Source of the DNA: Bdellovibrionales bacterium
GTDB lineage: Bacteria > Bdellovibrionota > Bdellovibrionia > Bdellovibrionales > JAMPXM01
DNA length: 36,651 nucleotides
NCBI GenBank assembly: GCA_005808505.1
Contig: SYLX01000233.1
Coordinates: 1 to 36,651, forward strand
Direction of reading: 5' to 3'
The translations under genes were made by a program, and so were the position numbers. Below are positions 32,703 to 36,651 of the stretch, piece by piece (the first letter of the stretch is position 1; every line of letters begins with the position of its first letter). A model generated the notes under the pieces. It was not told the DNA's origin. It saw nothing but the letters and a program-made list of their open reading frames with translations, and made no database searches.

Positions 32703-33187
32703 TGAACCACCTCCTGGTCCGGCCTCGAGTTTGACTACGTCCGGCTTCGCTTCTTAGCGCCCAATCACGATTCCAAGCGGAAGCTTCTGTCGTCTGAGAC
32801 AGGGTTGACTTTTGCTTTCGATCAAAACGTTGAACAAAAACTCCTCCTCGCCCTCGTGGGAGACAAAGCGTCGCGAAAACGAAAGCACGGAACAGATGAT
32901 TCAGAATTATCTATCTAGCGTTAAGAAAACCGCCGAACAGTGTAGAACTTCAATCAAGTTTCATACACATCCGACAACTCTTCACTCATTAGGTTTTTAC
33001 GAGTTGTCGCCATTATCACAGCGAATTCGAGAATCCCTCACGAAAGCAAACCACTTCCGGATCTATTATGGCTGGCAGCTTGGAACGATTTTTCCGACCG
33101 ACCAACCGATAAGAACCACCAGAAGAACTAAGTGAGAATCAACTAAGAACAAGACAGCAAACGCGAGAGAGAGGGAGGGAGCAGAGA
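32703..33187. other. 485-base intergenic region between the kinase operon and the NTF2-like gene
   Basis: Divergent promoter region. The left end carries the kinase ribosome-binding site (CAGGAGG on the minus strand) and a small hairpin CTGTC/GACAG at about 32787-32802. The right end is purine-rich (GAGAGAGAGGGAGGGAG), ending as the ribosome-binding site of the NTF2-like gene. The middle is AT-richer than its surroundings and contains an open frame from 32812 to 33135, starting with TTG, that has no ribosome-binding site or recognisable product and is not called. Confidence 0.5.
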
Positions 33188-33646
33188 ATGGCACAGACGT
33201 CGATCGTCGATGAGTTCATGAAGAAACTGCAAGAAGCGGAGCGCACCGGAGATGTTAAAGACCTCGTGACTCTTTTCTCAGAAGGTGCTGAATGCACAGC
33301 GCTGACTCGCCATAATGTCCACGCAAAGAATGAAGGACAGCCGCAATCACCTACGCAATTCTGGCGTCAATACTTAAAGGCCTTCGATTCAATCCAGTCG
33401 AAGTTCAACAACGTTATCGACAACGGTCGATTTGCGGTCCTTGAATGGCATTCAACGGGGTGTCTGCCGATGGGTCTTCCGATCGATTACAACGGAGTAA
33501 GCATCCTTGAGTATGATGCAGACAACGTTCACAAGTTTCGCACTTACTATGATTCGGCAGCCCTACTTCCGTACGCCGCTCGCGCCGAGAAGACGCATTC
33601 TCAAACGGTCGGTAATCCGGAGATCAATGCGACTGCGAGTTCCTGA
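33188..33646 (+). CDS. NTF2-like (SnoaL-type) domain protein
   Basis: 152 residues. The pattern of an N-terminal helix pair (VDEFMKKLQEAERTGDVKDLVTLFSEGAECTA), then FWRQYLKAFDSIQSKFNNVIDNGRFAVLEWHSTG, and strands ending in SILEYDADNVHKFRTYYD is that of the NTF2/SnoaL fold, a small cone-shaped barrel. Members are enzymes such as ketosteroid isomerase or limonene epoxide hydrolase, or ligand-binding proteins; no catalytic set is obvious here. It is cytoplasmic. The start follows GAGGGAGGGAG. The next gene starts 94 bases downstream on the same strand and may be co-transcribed. Function unknown. Confidence 0.77.
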   Translation: MAQTSIVDEFMKKLQEAERTGDVKDLVTLFSEGAECTALTRHNVHAKNEGQPQSPTQFWRQYLKAFDSIQSKFNNVIDNGRFAVLEWHSTGCLPMGLPIDYNGVSILEYDADNVHKFRTYYDSAALLPYAARAEKTHSQTVGNPEINATASS

Positions 33647-33739
33647 TTCGAACCTAGGGTTTGCTTCGCTCTGATTGTTGATGATTCTTTTTGCGATCTG
33701 CCAAAGAAATTTGAACGTGACGAACTTTGTGGAGATGAG

Positions 33740-34336
33740 ATGACTCACGAAAAACAACAACGTGTCCTGAGATTTTGGTTTGGTGACGACCCCCTTAAAC
33801 CACTTGCAAACCGCTCGCTCTGGTTCGCCCGCAGTGCCGAAGTTGATTCGATGATTCGCGAGCGCTTTGAGCCTTTGCTGAGCGAAGCCGCAACCGGAGC
33901 TTTCGACGATTGGGCGAAGACGAAAGATGGTGCCCTCGCCCTCGTGGTTCTCTGCGACCAGTTCCCGCGCAATATGTATCGCGACGACGAAGAAGCTTTT
34001 CGCTACGACGATCGCTCGCTGAGAGCTGCACAGATCGCGATCGACCACGGACTCGATAAAGGCATGTCTGTAGTCGAGCGAGTTTTTCTGTACCTTCCGT
34101 TTGAACATAGCGAAAACATCGATGTGCAAAACCGATCGGTCGAGCTCTATCAAGAACTCATGGAAGAAGCGCGCGATGAAGAGCGCTCTTTCATTCAGGA
34201 AGCCCTCGACTATGCTCTTCGCCACCGCGAAATTATCGCGAAGTTCGGTCGCTTCCCTCATCGCAACGATCTTCTCGGAAGGTCGAGCACGAAAGATGAA
34301 ATCGAATTCCTCAAACGTCCGGGGTCTGCTTTCTAG
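33740..34336 (+). CDS. DUF924 family protein
   Basis: 198 residues, the usual length. The start VLRFWFGD, the NRSLWF segment, LVVLCDQFPRNMYRDDEEAFRYD and the later FLYLPFEHSEN followed by HREIIAKFGRFPHRNDLLGR are the signature of DUF924, an all-helical protein with a TPR-like fold. It is widespread in proteobacteria and fungi; no biochemical role is established to my knowledge. It is cytoplasmic with no signal peptide. GGAGATG overlaps the region just before the ATG. It follows the NTF2-like gene by 94 bases and precedes the nucleotidyltransferase gene by 163. Confidence 0.9.
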   Translation: MTHEKQQRVLRFWFGDDPLKPLANRSLWFARSAEVDSMIRERFEPLLSEAATGAFDDWAKTKDGALALVVLCDQFPRNMYRDDEEAFRYDDRSLRAAQIAIDHGLDKGMSVVERVFLYLPFEHSENIDVQNRSVELYQELMEEARDEERSFIQEALDYALRHREIIAKFGRFPHRNDLLGRSSTKDEIEFLKRPGSAF

Positions 34337-34379
34337 CAGCTGAGTTGAAGCTCTGCTCTCCAAAAAAATTTATGCTTGT

Positions 34380-34460
34380 CGCGCTCGGCGAAAGGCCGAG
34401 CGCGGAGTGAAACGTGTTGCGAAAAATCCACATGCAATCGACTCCGAGTCGGGGGATTTT
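34380..34460 (+). promoter_or_regulatory. structured leader with two strong hairpins before the nucleotidyltransferase gene
   Basis: Hairpin 1 is a perfect 10-bp stem CGCGCTCGGC (34380-34389) and GCCGAGCGCG (34395-34404) with loop GAAAG. Hairpin 2 is CGACT-CCG-AGTCG (34439-34451), nested inside AAAATCC (34423-34429) and GGATTTT (34454-34460). Neither is followed by a clean T run in the plus direction. TATGCT at 34371-34376 could be a -10 box putting hairpin 1 at the 5' end of the mRNA, but no well-spaced -35 box is seen. An alternative GGAGT/ACTCC pairing (34404-34408 with 34441-34445) would exclude hairpin 2. Confidence 0.5.
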
Positions 34461-34499
34461 GTCATGCGGAGACAGGGATAGTTTATTAGGAGGTCAATC

Positions 34500-35483
34500 A
34501 TGGAATCGAGGACGATCCCGCCGGGCCACGCGAGCGCTCGGCAAACCGAGATGGGCGAACGTTTCAATCGCGTACTTTTCTCGGCTTTAGATGCACTGGA
34601 ATCCCAGAGCATTCCCTTTGCATTGATCGGCGGAATCGCGGCGAGTGGATTAGGCCGCCCGCGCTCCACGCATGACATCGACATCTTCGTTCGACCTGAA
34701 GACGCTGACGCAGCTTTGGAGGCCCTAGGTAAAGGCGGCTTCGAAATTGAAAAAACGGATCCTCGCTGGCTCTACAAAGGCTGGATGGAAGATCAAATGG
34801 TCGACATCATCTTCAAGTCGCAAGGAGATATCTACTTCGACAACGAGATGAGCAGCCACGCGCGAAAAATCCATTTTCACGGTCGAGATATTCCCGCCGT
34901 CGCTCCGGAAGACTTGTTGATCATCAAGGCGGCGGTTCATGCCGAAGTAGGTCCGCACCACTGGCACGATGCGCTCGCGATTTTGTCGCACGCAAACCTC
35001 GACTGGCAGTACTTGATGAGACGCGCCCGTCGCGCCGCTCGTCGCGTGCTGGCACTTTTGATTTACGCTCAGTCGAACGACATCTGGATTCCCAACAACG
35101 TGATCCACGAACTCTTCTCGGGTATCTTCGGTCAAAATCCAAACAAGAATCAGCCCGAGCCGCATAAGACGTTCGCGAGTCAACAACAACCGGCTCCCGC
35201 TCCCCAGGCACCGCAAGCGCAGGCGGCTGCTTCGCCCAAGCACCTTGAGACCTATATGGTCGGACATATTCTCGATAAGCTGGCGACGGATGGACGGACG
35301 GCCGCTAACGATTTGCAACTTTCCGTCGGCGGAAAAAAGATTCTCGTCAAAGGCGAAGTTCTCTCGAAAGATCAGCGCATCGCGATTGAGGAAGTCATCC
35401 AAGAGCTTGCCGTTGGTTTCGAAATCGATAACCAAGTGCGGGTAACGGAAGTGACGGCTCCTCAAGCGGAGGCGGTGGTATGA
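34500..35483 (+). CDS. nucleotidyltransferase-fold protein fused to a BON-like domain
   Basis: 327 residues. The N-terminal domain (about 20-205) has the minimal nucleotidyltransferase motif: FALIGGIAASGLGRPRSTHDIDIF with metal-binding Asp59 and Asp61, and a third carboxylate at Asp102 in MVDIIF. A helical part with PEDLLIIKAAVH follows, as in DUF6036/AbiEii-like enzymes. A Gln/Pro/Ala-rich linker (211-246) leads to a C-terminal domain (about 250-317) whose GGKKILVKGEVLSKDQRIAIEEVI and IDNQVRVTEV resemble a BON domain, normally found in exported proteins; no signal peptide is seen here. A perfect AGGAGGT precedes the ATG. The stop overlaps the metallophosphoesterase start by 4 bases. The target of nucleotidyl transfer is unknown. 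Confidence 0.82.
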   Translation: MESRTIPPGHASARQTEMGERFNRVLFSALDALESQSIPFALIGGIAASGLGRPRSTHDIDIFVRPEDADAALEALGKGGFEIEKTDPRWLYKGWMEDQMVDIIFKSQGDIYFDNEMSSHARKIHFHGRDIPAVAPEDLLIIKAAVHAEVGPHHWHDALAILSHANLDWQYLMRRARRAARRVLALLIYAQSNDIWIPNNVIHELFSGIFGQNPNKNQPEPHKTFASQQQPAPAPQAPQAQAAASPKHLETYMVGHILDKLATDGRTAANDLQLSVGGKKILVKGEVLSKDQRIAIEEVIQELAVGFEIDNQVRVTEVTAPQAEAVV

Positions 35484-36238
35484 TTCGCATTGCGGCGGTA
35501 GGCGACATTCACTACGACCGTCGATCGAGCGGCAAGTTAACGAAGTACATGGATGGACTTGAGCAAACGGCCGATCTCCTGTTGCTGGCGGGAGATCTCA
35601 CGCAAGTCGGTTCGGTCGAGGAGATGTCGGTGCTTGCCGACGACCTCGCCGAGTGTCCGGTGCCGGTGATCACGGTTTTCGGAAATCATGACTACCATTC
35701 GAACATTCAAGAAAAACTCTCGGAGATGTTAACTCGAGTGGGCGTTACGGTGCTTGAGGGCACCGCGGTTAGCTTGGATGTTCAAGGCCAGTCCGTAGGC
35801 GTGATGGGCCTAAAGGGTTTCGGCGGAGGTTTTATCGGCGCTTGCGGAAGCGATTTCGGCGAGCAGGAGATGAAGAACTTCATCCGCTTCACGAAATCGC
35901 AAGCTGATGCGCTTCGCAACGGTCTGATCTCTCTCAACACGGATTACAAGATCGCGTTGACTCACTACTCGCCTTGCGAGGACACGCTCTTGGGCGAAAA
36001 GAAGGAGATCTATCCGTTTCTCGGTAGCTACCTCCTAGCGGAAGCGATCGACGAAGGTGGCGCGGACATCGCGTTCCACGGCCACGCCCACCACGGAGTC
36101 GAGAAGGGCTGCACGCCTGGTGGCGTGCCCGTGCGCAACGTGGCTATGCCGGTGATTCGGCATGCGTTCAATATCTACACCCTGAATAAGGAGGGGGCGA
36201 TTCATCAGGAGCGCTCTTTTGCCGCGGTCACCTCTTGA
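35480..36238 (+). CDS. calcineurin-like metallophosphoesterase
   Basis: 252 residues. All family motifs are present: GDIH (Asp9, His11), GDLT (Asp39), GNHD (Asn69, His70), LTHYSP (His162) and FHGHAHHG (His200, His202), forming a two-metal site. The enzyme hydrolyses phosphomono- or phosphodiesters in the cytoplasm. The start overlaps the nucleotidyltransferase stop (ATGA), so the two are translationally coupled and probably made in similar amounts. A phosphodiesterase next to a nucleotidyltransferase suggests making and removing the same phosphodiester mark or nucleotide signal; this is inference. A large inverted repeat begins two bases after the stop codon. Confidence 0.93.
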   Translation: MIRIAAVGDIHYDRRSSGKLTKYMDGLEQTADLLLLAGDLTQVGSVEEMSVLADDLAECPVPVITVFGNHDYHSNIQEKLSEMLTRVGVTVLEGTAVSLDVQGQSVGVMGLKGFGGGFIGACGSDFGEQEMKNFIRFTKSQADALRNGLISLNTDYKIALTHYSPCEDTLLGEKKEIYPFLGSYLLAEAIDEGGADIAFHGHAHHGVEKGCTPGGVPVRNVAMPVIRHAFNIYTLNKEGAIHQERSFAAVTS

Positions 36239-36239
36239 A

Positions 36240-36304
36240 CTGGGCCACCTTGTTGCAGATCAACCAAACGCTGACGCTAGGTTGATCTCAGCAAGAGTGG
36301 CCAG
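36240..36304. repeat. large imperfect inverted repeat upstream of the transposase
   Basis: The arms 36240-36265 and 36280-36304 pair over about 22 positions with two small bulges around a 14-base loop. The inner nine bases (AGATCAACC with GGTTGATCT) are perfect, as is CTGG/CCAG at the outside. It starts two bases after the metallophosphoesterase stop and ends 21 bases before the transposase ATG. It could be the end structure of the insertion sequence or a factor-assisted terminator; no T run follows. Confidence 0.65.
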
Positions 36305-36325
36305 AATCTTGCTCATCAGGCGCCC

Positions 36326-36651
36326 ATGTCGCGCCCCTGCCCGTATTGCTTACATCACGAAACAAACTCGTCCGAAGATCGGAGCATCGTCCGGGCAGGA
36401 TGGTTTCGACGCAAGTCTGATGGCCAGCGTGTGCAGCGCTATCACTGCACGTCGTGCGGCCGTGGCTTTTCAAGCGCGACGTTTAACGATTGCTTTCGAC
36501 AAAACAAACGTCACTTCAATCACAGAGTAAAAATGGATTTCGTCGAAGGCGTCTCGATGCGCGCAATTGCGCGCAAACACAATCTGCATCGCACCACCGT
36601 CAAACGAAAACTCATCTTTCTCGGAGTAAAGGCTAATAAAAATTTCCGGAA
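36326..36651 (+). CDS. IS1-like transposase, N-terminal part (continues past window)
   Basis: The frame from the ATG at 36326 is open to the end of the window, giving 108 residues. It starts with a zinc ribbon: CPYC at 5-8 and CTSCGRGF at about 41-48, separated by a basic RKSDGQRVQRYH segment. FSSATFNDCFRQNKRHFNHRV follows, then a helix-turn-helix (VSMRAIARKHNLHRTTVKRKLIFLG). This is the InsA-like DNA-binding half of IS1-related transposases. The DDE catalytic part would lie beyond 36651, so completeness cannot be judged. The ribosome-binding site is weak (AGG). The left end of the element should lie between 36239 and 36325. Confidence 0.78.
   Translation, partial: MSRPCPYCLHHETNSSEDRSIVRAGWFRRKSDGQRVQRYHCTSCGRGFSSATFNDCFRQNKRHFNHRVKMDFVEGVSMRAIARKHNLHRTTVKRKLIFLGVKANKNFR

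Noticed and set aside
32812..33135. 107-codon plus-strand frame in the intergenic region before the NTF2-like gene
   Set aside because: TTG start, no ribosome-binding site, composition unlike neighbours, no recognisable domain. A real orphan gene cannot be fully excluded.
33563..34363. 266-codon minus-strand frame over the DUF924 gene
   Set aside because: The plus-strand frame encodes a recognisable DUF924 protein with a start signal; the antisense frame shows no domain.
34725..35465. 246-codon minus-strand frame over the nucleotidyltransferase gene
   Set aside because: Antisense to clear nucleotidyltransferase motifs; no signature of its own.
34500..36651. Abortive-infection (AbiE) toxin-antitoxin or defence island
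   Set aside because: The transferase resembles AbiEii-type folds, but no AbiEi antitoxin or other defence gene is present, and its partner is a phosphoesterase.

Overview
The window looks like chromosomal DNA of a free-living or predatory diderm (Gram-negative) bacterium. Evidence for two membranes is an RND efflux pump, a predicted outer-membrane beta-barrel protein, a periplasmic Cu/Zn superoxide dismutase and a cytochrome-c lipoprotein. The abundance of hybrid histidine kinases, a CheB/CheR pair without chemoreceptors, a small Cys-rich secreted protein and an IS1-like element would fit Bdellovibrionota/Oligoflexia. That placement is an inference from general impression, not from a marker gene. 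I see no rRNA, tRNA or CRISPR array.

Layout. 1-390: 3' end of a galE-like epimerase. 373-3134 (minus): a compact operon for an outer-membrane protein, an exported FMN-binding protein with a flavinylation motif, the flavin transferase ApbE and a small b-type-cytochrome-like membrane protein, probably an extracytosolic electron-transfer module. 3232-8958 (minus): a PAS-PAS hybrid histidine kinase and an RND pump, separated by a terminator. 9392-14123: an ABC exporter, a TerC/Alx-type membrane protein divergent from an NhaR-like LysR regulator with a palindromic LysR-type box between them, and SodC. 14325-20236: a small charged protein, an archaeal/clostridial-type aspartyl-tRNA synthetase, a PAS-GGDEF diguanylate cyclase, a five-domain S1 RNA-binding protein and a PfpI/DJ-1 protein. 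20353-25941: a small secreted Cys protein, a FadI-type thiolase whose promoter contains a TetR-like operator, an orphan HPt protein, and a pair of exported beta-propeller proteins, one fused to a c-type cytochrome.

26101-32702 (minus) is a four-gene signalling operon with overlapping reading frames. In transcription order it holds a CHASE3-GAF-kinase with three receivers, CheR, a stand-alone CheB and a REC-kinase-REC protein. Together with the kinase at 3232 the window has three hybrid kinases that lack their own HPt domain, and one free HPt protein.

33188-36651 (plus): an NTF2-like protein, a DUF924 protein, then a tightly coupled pair, a nucleotidyltransferase fused to a BON-like domain and a metallophosphoesterase, behind a structured leader. 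The window ends in the first third of an IS1-like transposase preceded by a large imperfect inverted repeat. The nucleotidyltransferase-BON/phosphoesterase pair and the flavinylation operon are the best candidates for an undescribed or poorly described system.
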